64,000 nucleotides of DNA from CAVVJA01 sp963809815 (lineage in GTDB: Bacteria > Actinomycetota > Actinomycetes > Mycobacteriales > Jatrophihabitantaceae), in the NCBI GenBank assembly GCA_963809815.1, contig CAWELM010000014.1, positions 1 to 64,000 on the forward strand, given 5' to 3'. The position numbers and the translations under genes were made by a program. A model generated the notes under the pieces. It was not told the origin of the DNA. It worked only from the letters and a program-made list of their open reading frames with translations, and ran no database searches. Within the stretch, counting starts at the first letter, position 1. Every line of letters begins with the position of its first letter. Shown piece by piece: positions 51,535-61,310 of this stretch.

Positions 51535-52357
51535 TCATTCCGGACGTCGGCCGCTCCCCACCGGAGCGACCACGCAAGTAGGCAAGTTGCGCCCGCACCG
51601 ATAGCTCGGCGGCGGGCCACAGCGCCCGATCAACGTCGGCGTACACACGGGCGACGATCGCGTCCGCAGTCGCGTCGGGGCCAAGGGCTGCGAGGGCTGT
51701 GCTGACTTGAGCAAGTCGCTTCTTCCGGTGCGCCAGATACGCCGTGGCCACCTCACCGGCTGAGGAAAGCTCTCGTCCGTGCCCCGGCAGGACGGTTGCG
51801 GCCCCGAGTTCCTGCAGTCGAGCGAGCGACGCGAGGTAGTCGGCGAGGTTGCCGTCGGGATAGGCGACGACCGTCGTCCCCTCTCCCAGGATGGTGTCAC
51901 CGGTGAGCACCATCGCAGCTGTCCCGTCTCGGGGATCGAGCAGAAACGACAGCGAGTCGGCCGTATGCCCCGGCGTGGCCCACACGCGGAGCTCCAGGCC
52001 GGCTGCGGATACCACCGCACCTTCGGCCAGACCTTCGTCCCCGAGGTTGTGGCGTGGGTCGAGCGCCCGCACCGGTGCGCCGGTGAGCTCGTGCAGCGCG
52101 CTCGCGCCCGCGCTGTGATCCACGTGCCCGTGGGTGAGGAGGATCGCGTCGACTCGAGACGCGCTCGCCGCGACCGTCGCGAGATGGGTTGGGTCGTCCG
52201 GGCCCGGATCAACGACGATTGCGCCTTCGGATCGGGGCGCGCGCAGCACCCAGGTGTTGGTTCCGGACAACGTCATCGGTCCGGGATTGGCGGCGAGCAC
52301 CACAGCAGCCCAGGGCGTCACCGACCGGAGCTGCTCATACTGCAGTTCGCTGGTCAC
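51494..52357 (-). CDS. MBL-fold metallohydrolase (LACTB2-like)
   Basis: 287 aa. LLTHGHVDHSAGA is the HxHxDH zinc motif, with further ligands in ATPGHTADSLSF, MVLTGDTILGEG and VLPGHG. The C-terminal helical part is the LACTB2/RNase-Z-like winged helix seen in Rv3677c. It may be an endoribonuclease or thioesterase. GTG at 52357 overlaps the upstream NUDIX stop (GTGA). Confidence 0.88.
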   Translation of the reverse strand: MTSELQYEQLRSVTPWAAVVLAANPGPMTLSGTNTWVLRAPRSEGAIVVDPGPDDPTHLATVAASASRVDAILLTHGHVDHSAGASALHELTGAPVRALDPRHNLGDEGLAEGAVVSAAGLELRVWATPGHTADSLSFLLDPRDGTAAMVLTGDTILGEGTTVVAYPDGNLADYLASLARLQELGAATVLPGHGRELSSAGEVATAYLAHRKKRLAQVSTALAALGPDATADAIVARVYADVDRALWPAAELSVRAQLAYLRGRSGGERPTSGMISELGGSTVRGPE

Positions 52358-53121
52358 CGGGTCCGCCGGGGCAACGGCACCATGGTGCCATCCGCGAGGA
52401 CGATGCACATCCCATCGGCATCCCGACGAAGGACCGGGGCCACCGGCGTCAGGTCTTGCGCATCCGCAGCCGCCAACACCGCGCTGACCGTAGGGTAAGC
52501 GGAGACAGATTGCAGGACAGCAAGCGTCGGCGGCATGAGTATCCGCTCGCCTCGCTCGCCCTCGGCTAAAGCGGCTCGCGCCGGGAACCACCCTGCGGTC
52601 GACGACTCGCTCGTGAGATCGGCCGGCGTGGCCCCGTCCGGCAGGGCGGCCACGAAGAACCTGGTGTCGTAACGCCGCACCTCGCCGACCGGGGTAATCC
52701 ACCGGGCCCATGGATGCAAGAGATCGGGCGCCACCGACAGTCCCCGGTCTCGAAGGAGATCACCGAACTGAATACGTCCGGCCTCCACATCCGCCGCGAG
52801 GGTTCCCACGTCGAGAACGCCCGACGGCGGATCGGTCAGCAGCACGCCGGCCTCCTCGAATGTCTCGCGAACGGCGGCTCCGACGAGCGCTCGCGCCACA
52901 AGCGCGTCGCACCCGAGACGCAGAGCGAGACCGTCTGGTGACCGACCCGACCAAGGCAACTCGGAATCCGCGGCATCGACCCGGCCGCCCGGGAAGACGG
53001 TGGTGCCTGCCGCGAAGACCATCTGGTCGACCCGAGTGAGCAGCCACACGTCAACGCCCGCGGTGCCGTCGCGCATAAGCACAACGGTCGCGGCATCCCG
53101 AATCGGAACCGGATCGGTCAC
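52354..53121 (-). CDS. NUDIX hydrolase (NUDT19-like)
   Basis: 255 aa. VWLLTRVDQMVFAAGTTVFP and GGRVD begin a long-insert Nudix domain whose catalytic helix is AAVRETFEEAGVLL. HPWARWITPVGEVRRYDTRF and FVAALPDG are typical of the RP2p/NUDT19 group, which acts on CoA derivatives. The start overlaps the RidA stop by 4 bases. Confidence 0.87.
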   Translation of the reverse strand: MTDPVPIRDAATVVLMRDGTAGVDVWLLTRVDQMVFAAGTTVFPGGRVDAADSELPWSGRSPDGLALRLGCDALVARALVGAAVRETFEEAGVLLTDPPSGVLDVGTLAADVEAGRIQFGDLLRDRGLSVAPDLLHPWARWITPVGEVRRYDTRFFVAALPDGATPADLTSESSTAGWFPARAALAEGERGERILMPPTLAVLQSVSAYPTVSAVLAAADAQDLTPVAPVLRRDADGMCIVLADGTMVPLPRRTR

Positions 53122-53588
53122 CGAATCTCCACCACGAGCTCGACCTCGACGGGAGCGTCCATCGGTAGCGCCGCCACACCAACCGCTGACCGAGCGTGTG
53201 CGCCCAGATCACCGAATACCTCGAGCAACAGCTCGCTGGCGCCGTTGATGACAGCGGGCTGGTCGGTGAAATCCGGCGTCGAAGCCACGAAGCCGACGAC
53301 CTTCACGACACGCGCAACGGCTGGCAAGCCGACCAGAGCATGCACGGCCGCCAGCGCGTTCAGTGCGCAAATCCGCGCCTGATGGGCGGCAACTTCCGGC
53401 ATGACGTCGGAGCCAACCTTGCCCCGCACCGTCAGTTTTCCGTCGACGAGCGGAAGTTGCCCGGCCGTGTAGACGAAGGATCCGCTCCGTACCGCTGGCT
53501 GATACGACGCCGCCGGGGGCGCCACCGGTGGCAACTCAAGGCCGAGCTCGGCGAGCCGATCGAGCGGCGAGTCCGAGGGCAGAACCAT
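53118..53588 (-). CDS. RidA family protein (Rv3678c-like)
   Basis: 156 aa. LDRLAELGLELPPVAPPAAS, then FVYTAGQLPLVDG, HQARICALNALAAVHALVGL and RSAVGVAALPMDAPVEVELV match the RutC/YjgF subgroup coded next to the MBL and ArsA-like genes. Members destroy reactive enamines or imines; this one lacks an obvious Arg in the usual QxxR tail position, so activity is unsure. It heads a three-gene coupled run. Confidence 0.88.
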   Translation of the reverse strand: MVLPSDSPLDRLAELGLELPPVAPPAASYQPAVRSGSFVYTAGQLPLVDGKLTVRGKVGSDVMPEVAAHQARICALNALAAVHALVGLPAVARVVKVVGFVASTPDFTDQPAVINGASELLLEVFGDLGAHARSAVGVAALPMDAPVEVELVVEIR

Positions 53589-53702
53589 GACAGCACCCTA
53601 GGGCGTATCCCGCAGTCCTCGCTCGTCGCGAGCGGCGGAGACCCCTGGGCGGCAACGGCGGGCTGGCGCGGCGAGCGTCGGACGACCTCCTACGCTGAAC
53701 GG

Positions 53703-54707
53703 ATGGCGACCGTTGCGCGCGCGGCCGCGCCACCCACCGTCGCCGGCATTCCAGCTGCTGCTCGATTACACGTGGTCACGGGCAAGGGGGGCACTGGCAA
53801 GACCACCGTGGCGGCAGCGCTCGCCATGGCGCTGTCCGTGGGCGGGCGGCGCACGTTAGTGGTGGAGGTGGAGGGCCGGCAAGGGCTTGCCCAGCTCTTC
53901 GATGTGCCCGCTCTTTCCTACAAGGAGTCTCGGCTGGCGACGACGGAGGGCGGCGGCGAGGTGCTGGGCCTCTCAGTGGACGCGGAACAGGCGCTGCTGG
54001 AGTACCTGGACATGTTCTACAGCTTGAAGCGGTCGGCGCGGGCGCTCCGGCGAATGGGAGCGATCGATTTCGTCACGACTCTGGCGCCGGGCCTTCGCGA
54101 CATCCTGATCACCGGCAAGCTCAAGGAGGCGGTGGTCCGAACCCGAGATGGGCGGCCGCAATACGACGCGGTCGTGCTCGATGCGCCGCCGACCGGGCGG
54201 ATCCGGCTATTCCTGGACTCAACCAAGGAGGTCGTCAAACTCACCAAGTTCGGACCAATCCATCGGCAGAGCACCGGCGTGATCAAGCTGTTGCACAGCT
54301 CGCAGACGGCCGTGCACATCGTGACACTGCTCGAGGAGATGCCCGTCCAGGAGACCATCGATGCAGCCCATGACCTCGCCGCCGCCGACTATCGGTTGGG
54401 TGCGGTCGTGGTGAATCGGATGCGTCCGGCGCTGGTTCAACGCGAGCAGGTGGCAGGAGACGGCGGGGTCGATGTGGCGTCACTGAAAGCCGGCCTCAAG
54501 ATGGCGGGCGTAGCCACTGCCTTGGCCGACCCGCTCGCTCGTGAGATGAGCGAATATGCCGCTTGGCAGCGCGAGCAGGCGGACATTGCGGATCGGCTGG
54601 ACTCGATCACGGCGCCGCGGATCACGCTGCCCGACCTGGCCCCACCGGTCGACCTCGGCGAGCTCACGGAACTCGCCGGCTACTTCCTCGCGGGTGACGT
54701 CCAGTGA
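53703..54707 (+). CDS. ArsA-like ATPase, first of pair
   Basis: 334 aa. P-loop VVTGKGGTGKTTVAAALAMA, then DAPPTGRIRLFLD as Switch II, then LLHSSQTAVHIVTLLEEMPV and VVNRMRPALVQRE. It is the Rv3679-type anion-transport ATPase homologue, a soluble member of the GET3/ArsA family; with its partner it is thought to work in a WhiB4-linked or iron-sulfur-related role in mycobacteria. ATG at 53703; the frame runs further up but only as a shadow of the RidA gene. Coupled to the next gene by GTGA. Confidence 0.9.
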   Translation: MATVARAAAPPTVAGIPAAARLHVVTGKGGTGKTTVAAALAMALSVGGRRTLVVEVEGRQGLAQLFDVPALSYKESRLATTEGGGEVLGLSVDAEQALLEYLDMFYSLKRSARALRRMGAIDFVTTLAPGLRDILITGKLKEAVVRTRDGRPQYDAVVLDAPPTGRIRLFLDSTKEVVKLTKFGPIHRQSTGVIKLLHSSQTAVHIVTLLEEMPVQETIDAAHDLAAADYRLGAVVVNRMRPALVQREQVAGDGGVDVASLKAGLKMAGVATALADPLAREMSEYAAWQREQADIADRLDSITAPRITLPDLAPPVDLGELTELAGYFLAGDVQ

Positions 54708-55909
54708 CATCTCGCGCACCCGCGCCGGCGCGGATCCTAAATATGGACTCGCTCATCCTGGACCGCTCCACACGCATCGTCGTCACCTGTGGCAGCGGAG
54801 GGGTCGGCAAGACGACGACGGCGGCGGCGATGGCACTGCGGGCCGCCGAGGCCGGGCGCCGGACCGTAGTGCTCACCATCGACCCCGCTCGTCGGCTCGC
54901 CCAGGCGATGGGACTCACCGAACTCGACAACACGCCGCGGCCGGTCAAGGACATCGACGAGAGCTCCGGGGGCGCGCTGCACGCCATGATGCTCGACATG
55001 AAGCGGACATTCGATGACGTCGTGTCCGCGCACTCCACGCCGGAAAGGGCCGAGGAGATCTTCGCCAACCCGTTCTACCAGGCGCTGTCGTCATCCTTCG
55101 CCGGAACCCAGGAATACATGGCGATGGAGAAGCTCTCTCAATTGGCCGAATCCGACGAGTGGGATCTCATCGTCGTCGACACCCCGCCATCCCGCTCGGC
55201 GTTGGATTTTCTCGACGCCCCTGAGCGACTTGGCCGATTCCTCGACGGGCGCATGATTAGGCTGCTCACGGCGCCGGCTCGTGCCGGCGGCCGCGCTTAC
55301 CTCAAGGTCGTTACCGTCGGTTTCTCGGTATTTTCCAAGATCCTCTCCAAGATCCTCGGCGGGGAGCTGCTCTCCGACGTATCGGCGTTCGTGGCCGCGC
55401 TCGAGACGATGTTCGGCGGCTTCCGGCAACGGGCCGAGCACACCTACGAGCTGCTCAAGGCGCCGGGCACCGCATTCGTGGTCGTGGCCGTACCGGAGCC
55501 GGATGCCTTGCGGGAAGCGTCATTTTTCGTTGCTCGGCTCCGAGACGATCACATGCCGCTGGCCGGGCTGGTGGTGAATCGAGTACATCACACCGTCGAT
55601 GACGTCGCCGGTATCGCGGCATTTACGGCGTCGCGGGCTGAAGCGGCGGCGGATTCCCTCGCCGAGAAGCGGCAGCGGCAACGCGGCGGAACGGCGGGTG
55701 ACTCGGCGCGGGCGGCTGCGGCCGCGCTGGCCGAGACCGCTCTGCGGGTTCACGTCGAGCAGGCGACAGCGGCCGACCACGATGTCCGGATGACGAGGCG
55801 GTTCGTGGCGGCACACCCGGATGTCGCGGTGGCGTCGGTCCCCGCCCTGCCGACCGACGTCCACGACCTCTACGGGCTGCGCGAGATCGGTAGATTGCTC
55901 GCGTCATGA
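54704..55909 (+). CDS. ArsA-like ATPase, second of pair
   Basis: 401 aa. P-loop VTCGSGGVGKTTTAAAMALR, TIDPARRLAQAMGL, IVVDTPPSRSALDFLDAPER as Switch II, and a long helical insert (FRQRAEHTYELLKAPGTAFV). It corresponds to Rv3680. GTG 54704 overlaps the partner's stop. The whiB4 gene that follows the pair in mycobacteria is not here: only 47 bases separate it from the PBP gene. Confidence 0.9.
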   Translation: MTSRAPAPARILNMDSLILDRSTRIVVTCGSGGVGKTTTAAAMALRAAEAGRRTVVLTIDPARRLAQAMGLTELDNTPRPVKDIDESSGGALHAMMLDMKRTFDDVVSAHSTPERAEEIFANPFYQALSSSFAGTQEYMAMEKLSQLAESDEWDLIVVDTPPSRSALDFLDAPERLGRFLDGRMIRLLTAPARAGGRAYLKVVTVGFSVFSKILSKILGGELLSDVSAFVAALETMFGGFRQRAEHTYELLKAPGTAFVVVAVPEPDALREASFFVARLRDDHMPLAGLVVNRVHHTVDDVAGIAAFTASRAEAAADSLAEKRQRQRGGTAGDSARAAAAALAETALRVHVEQATAADHDVRMTRRFVAAHPDVAVASVPALPTDVHDLYGLREIGRLLAS

Positions 55910-55956
55910 AACACCCAAACCGGACCACTGACGTCCCTACCGTATTCTGAGTCCCC

Positions 55957-58389
55957 GTGGCCAGCTCCCCCGCTCGTCCCAACCGCGCGCTCACGATCGC
56001 GAAGTTGATCGGCATCGTTGCCGCTATGGGCCTGCTGGCCGCCGGGGTGCTGCTTCCGTACGTCGGCGGCCTGGGACTGGCGGCCAATCACGAGGCCAGC
56101 AAGTTCCTCGATCAGCCCTGCAATCTGGTCGAGACCCCGCCGCCGCAGAAGACGATCCTGTACGCGAGCGACGATCACACAGTGATCGCCGAGCTGTTCC
56201 AAGAGGACCGGCAACCGGTCCCGCTCAGCCAGGTGCCGACCTACCTCCAGCAGGCGCTTATCGCCACCGAGGACCGCCGCTTCTACTCACACCACGGCGT
56301 CGACATGCGAGGCCTGCTTCGTTCGGCGTTCTCGACCGGGAGCGGCAACACGCAAGGCGGCTCCACGCTCACCATGCAATACGTCAAGCAGGTTCGGTAC
56401 TACCAGGCCAAGACGGACGCGGAGAAACAGGCGGCGATCGATCAGAACCTCAACCGCAAGATCGAAGACGCCAAGTGCGCGATGGACATCGAGAAGCGCG
56501 AATCCAAGGCGCAGATCCTGCAGAACTATTTGAACATCGCGTTCTTCGGCGAGAACTCGTACAGCATTCAGACCGCTGCGCAGACGTTCTTCGGCAAGGA
56601 CGTCAACGAGCTGACGCTGCCTGAGGCGGCCCTGCTCGTCGGCGCGGTGCGCGCACCAGCGCAATACGACGCGTTCGATAACCCGGCTGCCGCGCGCCAG
56701 CGGCGCAACGAGGTCATCCAGAACATGGCCGACGTCGGCGACATCACCCCCGCACAGGCCGCGGTGTACAAGGCGACGCCGGTGAAGCTCGCCACGGAAA
56801 CGGCGCCACCGGTCCGTCGGGGTTGCTTCAATGCGAACCCCGAGATCAAGAATGTGGGCTTCTTCTGCCAGTACGTGACGAACTGGCTGACGTCAACGGG
56901 CGGCCTGTCCGACACGGAGCTGAACACCGGCGGCCTGCGGATTGTGACGACCCTCGACCAGAAACTGCAGAGCGCTGCGCAAACGGGCTTGTGGACCGCC
57001 ATGTCACCCAGCTCGCCGGCCACCGCGATCTCGCCGCAAGTGGACCCGAGTTCCGGCAACGTCGTCGCCATGGTCACCAACAAGATCTACGGGCCCACCC
57101 CCGACGGCAAACACTCGTCCGCGAACTTGTTCACGGACGCGAGCGCGAACGCGGCCTCGACCTACAAATACTTCAGCCTGATCGCGGCGTTGAAGGCCGG
57201 TGTCGATCCGGACTCGTTCACGCTGCAGACCGCGAATCCCTACCTCGCGACCGGATGCGGCGCCTCCACCGCGATCCAGAACGACAACGACAGCATCCCC
57301 AGCGTCGACAATCTGCGCGACGCCACCGTCCGGTCGAGCAACACCTACTTCATCGCCCTCGAGGAGAAGCTGTTCCAGGGCTGTGACCTCTCGCCGATAG
57401 TGGGCACGGCACAGAGCCTCGGGATTACAACGCTGAACCAGCAGGTGGGTAACGACCCGAGCCAGACGCTCGCTCGTCGCATCATCACCCAGCGCCAGTT
57501 CGGCTTCACTATCGGAACCTACGCGACGAGCCCCTTGCAGCTGGCTGGCGCATACGCGGCAATCGGTAACGACGGCGTGTTCTGCCCGCCCGCGCCGGTG
57601 CTGTCGATCAAGGATGAGACCGGCGGGACCTTGCCCGTCCCGCGCAAGCCATGCTCGGCGCAGATGACGCCTCAAGTGGCCCGTCAGGCTGCGAATGTCC
57701 TGCTCGGTGACTCGACCGGCGCCGGCACTGCGGCGAGCGCATACCAGGCCTACAACGGGACCGGCGGCAGTCCAGTCGCCGGCAAGACCGGTACTCAGAA
57801 CGCGGCATCGCCGACCACGGACAACGCCGCGATCTGGTACGTGGGCGTGACGCCTGGTCTCGCGGGCGCTATGGCGGTATATAACCCACAGAGCCCGAGC
57901 GGCTCGCTCAAGGGCGTGCCGGGCGCCGCAGATGGCCAGGCGCAGGGTGTCAATGCGGCAGCGTTGTGGTTGGACGCTGTCCAATCGAGGCTGCTCGAGT
58001 CACGATGGGAGTGGCCGGGCGTCAACGATGTCCCTAATTCCATTCCGGTCACCCAAGTGACGAACATGCCGCTCGACCAGGCCACTGCCGCCCTGACCGC
58101 GCAGGGCTTCAAGGTCGCCAACTTCGGGCAGACCTATCCAGGTGTGCGGTGTGGTTCCGCGGCGCCGTACGACACTGTCGCGTACTACTCACCGAAGGTG
58201 GCCGTACCGGGCACCACGATCACGGTCTGCATGAGCAACGGCCAGCAGCCGTACGCGCCGCCCCCTCCGCCTCCGCCGCCGTCGCCCCGCCCGAGGGCCA
58301 GCCAGCCGACTCAGCAGCCGCAACCACCTGCGCCAGCACCGCAGCCTCAGCCACGCCCGAGGCGCACCCGGCCCCCACTCCCGGGATAG
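55957..58389 (+). CDS. ponA2: class A penicillin-binding protein with PASTA domain
   Basis: 810 aa. Short cytoplasmic tail and membrane helix (LIGIVAAMGLLAAGVLLPYV), then glycosyltransferase GT51 (ATEDRRFYSHHGVDMRGLLR, QGGSTLTMQYVKQV), then transpeptidase with SxxK in AASTYKYF, SxN in RSSNTY and KTGT in VAGKTGTQNA. One PASTA repeat (VTQVTNMPLDQATAALTAQG) and a Pro-rich tail follow. It polymerises and crosslinks peptidoglycan. GTG at 55957. Position as Rv3682. Confidence 0.95.
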   Translation: MASSPARPNRALTIAKLIGIVAAMGLLAAGVLLPYVGGLGLAANHEASKFLDQPCNLVETPPPQKTILYASDDHTVIAELFQEDRQPVPLSQVPTYLQQALIATEDRRFYSHHGVDMRGLLRSAFSTGSGNTQGGSTLTMQYVKQVRYYQAKTDAEKQAAIDQNLNRKIEDAKCAMDIEKRESKAQILQNYLNIAFFGENSYSIQTAAQTFFGKDVNELTLPEAALLVGAVRAPAQYDAFDNPAAARQRRNEVIQNMADVGDITPAQAAVYKATPVKLATETAPPVRRGCFNANPEIKNVGFFCQYVTNWLTSTGGLSDTELNTGGLRIVTTLDQKLQSAAQTGLWTAMSPSSPATAISPQVDPSSGNVVAMVTNKIYGPTPDGKHSSANLFTDASANAASTYKYFSLIAALKAGVDPDSFTLQTANPYLATGCGASTAIQNDNDSIPSVDNLRDATVRSSNTYFIALEEKLFQGCDLSPIVGTAQSLGITTLNQQVGNDPSQTLARRIITQRQFGFTIGTYATSPLQLAGAYAAIGNDGVFCPPAPVLSIKDETGGTLPVPRKPCSAQMTPQVARQAANVLLGDSTGAGTAASAYQAYNGTGGSPVAGKTGTQNAASPTTDNAAIWYVGVTPGLAGAMAVYNPQSPSGSLKGVPGAADGQAQGVNAAALWLDAVQSRLLESRWEWPGVNDVPNSIPVTQVTNMPLDQATAALTAQGFKVANFGQTYPGVRCGSAAPYDTVAYYSPKVAVPGTTITVCMSNGQQPYAPPPPPPPPSPRPRASQPTQQPQPPAPAPQPQPRPRRTRPPLPG

Positions 58390-58410
58390 TCAGCTCGACG
58401 GGCGGCGGCG

Positions 58411-58866
58411 TTAGCTGGACAACTGTCGGCGCACCTCGTTGCTGACCCGACGGCCGTCTGCCCGACCAGCTACCCGCGGTTGCACCAGCTTCATGACGGC
58501 ACCGAGCTGCCTGGGTTCAGTCGCGCCGGCCTCGATCACAGCACCTCGCACGAGCTCGGCCAGTTCCGCATCGTCGAGCTGCTTGGGGAGATAGTCCTCG
58601 AGCAGCGCGCCTTCGGCCCGCTCCCGGTCGGCGAGCTCCGCCCGCCCGGCCTGGTCAAAAGCTTCCGCTGCCTCCCGCCGCTTCCTCGTCTCCCTCGTGA
58701 TGACGCGCTGTACTTCGTCGTCGGACAGCTCGCGAGCCTGAGCGCCGGCGACTTCCTCTGTGGTGATCGCCGCCAAGGTCATACGCAGCGTCGCGGTGCG
58801 AAGCTGATCACGCGCCTTCATGGCCCGGTTGAGATCGGACTGCAAACGCGCCTTCAGCTCCGGCAT
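58411..58866 (-). CDS. GatB/YqeY domain protein
   Basis: 151 aa. MPELKARLQSDLNRAMKARD, then LRTATLRMTLAAITTEEVAG, then LEDYLPKQLDDAELAELVRG and the C-terminal GADRRRVSNEVR-type end define YqeY. It is related to the tail of aspartyl/glutamyl-tRNA amidotransferase B; its role is unproven. Convergent with ponA2 (21 bases), divergent from the phosphoesterase gene. Confidence 0.92.
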   Translation of the reverse strand: MPELKARLQSDLNRAMKARDQLRTATLRMTLAAITTEEVAGAQARELSDDEVQRVITRETRKRREAAEAFDQAGRAELADRERAEGALLEDYLPKQLDDAELAELVRGAVIEAGATEPRQLGAVMKLVQPRVAGRADGRRVSNEVRRQLSS

Positions 58867-58943
58867 GGCCTCACGGTAGCGAGGCTCACAGTCAGCCGGG
58901 CGCCTCGAGCCGGGCGCGCCCGTCCGCCCGTAGGCTCGTAGCC

Positions 58944-59829
58944 ATGTCTCGTACGCTCCGCACCGCCGCTGGTGTCGCTGGTCTTGGGGCGGCGACGCTC
59001 GCGTACGGCGTGCTTGTCGAGCGCAACGCCTTCACGGTTCGCCAGTTCGACGTACCCGTGCTCGCAACCGGGTTCCGCCCCGCTGCGCATTTTGCATATC
59101 TCCGATCTGCACATCACCCCGAATCAGCGCCGTAAGCACCAATTCGTCCGCGATTTGGCCGAGTTACGCCCCGATCTCGTCGTCAACACGGGCGACACGA
59201 TCTCGCACGCGAGGGCGATTCCGGCCATCATGCGTTCGCTGGACCCGCTGTTCGCATTCCCGGGAGTGTTCGTCCCCGGCAACAACGACTACTACGTTCC
59301 GCGACTGAAGAACCCGTTTCGATACTTCGTCCGCCGTCACGAACGCATTCGCGGCCCGCGCCTGCCCTGGGCCGAGCTCGCAGCCGCGATGGAAGCATCT
59401 GGCTGGGTTGACCTCACCCACGTTCGGGCTGTTGTGAAAGCGGGCGACGTCGAGGTCGCACTCGCCGGAACGGACGACTCGCACCTCAAACGGGCCCGCT
59501 ATTCGCTGATCGCCGGGCCGGCCGAACCGGCCGCGGCCGTTCGGATCGGAGTGACCCACTCCCCCGAGCCGGCACTGCTCCGATCGTTCGCACGAGACGG
59601 CTACGAGCTGGTACTCGCCGGACATACGCACGGCGGGCAGGTCCGGGTCCCGTTCGGCCCAGCGATCGTCACTAACTGCGGCATTGATGTGCGTCGTGCG
59701 CGCTGGCTGCACAAATGGGACGATCAGACGTGGTTCCACGTGAGCGCCGGCCTCGGTACCGGGCCCTATTCGCCCCTCCGGATCGCCTGCCGGCCAGAGG
59801 CGACGTTGCTGACCCTCGTCGCCCGCTGA
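58944..59829 (+). pseudogene. metallophosphoesterase gene with +1 frameshift
   Basis: The N-terminus from ATG 58944 reads LRTAAGVAGLGAATLAYGVL, then FTVRQFDVPVLATGFRP, and the rest continues one frame over as PLRILHISDLHITPN, VVNTGDTISH, VPGNNDYYVP, VTHSPEP and LAGHTHGGQV, all the metal motifs of a Rv3683-type phosphoesterase. The break is at the run CCCC (59078-59081); one fewer C would restore a 294-aa protein. Either a real mutation or a sequencing error in a C run. Downstream codons look fully maintained, which favours error or very recent damage. Confidence 0.85.
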
Positions 59830-59843
59830 CCCTCGTCGCCCGC
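59810..59843. repeat. 17-bp tandem duplication across a stop codon
   Basis: TGACCCTCGTCGCCCGC occurs twice head to tail (59810-59826, 59827-59843). The phosphoesterase stop TGA is the first three bases of the second copy. The duplication does not change the protein end. Confidence 0.95.
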
Positions 59844-59924
59844 TGACCGCTGCCGTCGTTTACGTGCGTCGGACTGCGCTCGGCTATGCTGTCTCGGTTG
59901 CTCTGGGCACCTGATTCAGGGCAG

Positions 59925-60001
<77 letters not shown>

Positions 60002-60255
60002 CCGCCACCCCGACCAGCGAGGCGAACAGGGAAGGCTCGCTTCCTTGTTGTGCCGAGCGAGGAAGGGGTCGGAGGCGCGCAGCGCCGAATACCCCGACCA
60101 CCGTCCTGACCTGTTCGATGTTTGAATCCATCTAGACACGTAACGGGTCGAAGATCGCAGTGGCGAGCAGCCAACCCTTTCGGCCCATAGGCAAGATCTT
60201 CTGCACTGCAGCCGAGCAGCCGCAAGCGTGACGTCGACGGGGCTGCCGCCAATGA

Positions 60256-60615
60256 TCATTCAGGCGGCAATGCGATCATTAAGGCGAGGAATCCCTCGCG
60301 AGTCTGGCTGGAATGGCCTTGCCCGCTCGTGTCTTCGACAAGCAGGACGTCTCCAGGGTGTCCGGTCCGTGTCTGACCTGACGCGGTGACGTCGCACTCG
60401 CCGGCGAGGACCACGACGAGTTGACGGCTCGCCTCGGGCTGTTGTGCGTGCCCACCGCCTGCTGGCGCCTGAACGAAGACGGCTGCGCTGGCAGCGAGTG
60501 GTATCGACACGCTCAGCTCGTCGAGTGCCGGATGCTCGGGCGTCAGCGGAACGGCCCAATCCTCGATGCGCGCGGCGCCATCCGATTCTGAGTAGAGGCG
60601 AATGAATTGCGGCAT
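60256..60615 (-). CDS. cupin-like small protein
   Basis: 119 aa. IEDWAVPLTPEHPALDELSV, SAAVFVQAPAGGG, RQLVVVLAGECDVTASGQTR and HPGDVLLVEDTSGQGHSS look like a single-domain cupin with partial metal motifs. Function unknown. ATG at 60615 is chosen because MPQFIRLYS begins the conserved part; the frame is open upstream without similarity. Confidence 0.7.
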   Translation of the reverse strand: MPQFIRLYSESDGAARIEDWAVPLTPEHPALDELSVSIPLAASAAVFVQAPAGGGHAQQPEASRQLVVVLAGECDVTASGQTRTGHPGDVLLVEDTSGQGHSSQTREGFLALMIALPPE

Positions 60616-60845
60616 CACGAGACCATCGCACGCCCGCTTGTGGTCAACAAGGTCAGCTGTCGGTTCGCCCGATGGGACCCTGGGCCCTTGAGCTCTGTCG
60701 CGCATCACGTGGCGGGAAAACGGTCGCGAATCCCGGCCCGGGAGGAAGCTGCCTATTCGCACGCGATAAGCATCTCAACCTGCACTTTCGCGTTCATGTG
60801 GTCATGAACCGGGTACTCACCGTCAAAACTCGGTGGCGGCTGTCG

Positions 60846-61042
60846 TTAGCGCAGCGACTTGAACGCCGCCCGGATCTCCTCACTGAACAGTTCCGGCACT
60901 TCCCAGGCGGCGAAGTGGCCGCCCTTGGCAGCCTCGTGGAAGTAGGTGAGGGCGGGGTAGCCCTTATCGACCCAGCTGCGGGGAGCCCGGAAGATCTCGT
61001 CGGGGAAGGCGGTGTAGCCAACCGGGATCGAGACCTGTGGTG
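60846..61042 (-). pseudogene. epoxide hydrolase C-terminal remnant
   Basis: The minus strand reads IPVGYTAFPDEIFRAPRSWV, DKGYPALTYFHEAAKGGHFA and AWEVPELFSEEIRAAFKSLR before a stop, which is the last quarter of a bacterial epoxide hydrolase, including GGHFAAWE with the catalytic His. Nothing recognisable as the N-terminal three quarters is upstream. The 61043-61310 stretch upstream has an open minus frame (about 90 codons) I cannot place. Confidence 0.75.
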
Positions 61043-61310
61043 AAGCCTGGCCGCCGCAAGCGCTTGGGCTCGTCCGGCCTCCCAGTATGAGCGCGCGGCG
61101 GACGCCCCGGACGGCAACCGCAGAACCTGGTCAGGCTCGACGGCAGCCCGGACCTCGCTCAACGGGCCGATCGCATCCAACGTGGGATAGTGCGGCGCGA
61201 CGTGACACCGCTCGCGATTGCGATCGGCCCGTAGGTGCGAGCCGCGCTCGGCGCCTAGCCGCTTCGCACTGACATGCCGCGCTCGTGCAGGTACGGCGGG
61301 ACTCGACGCA

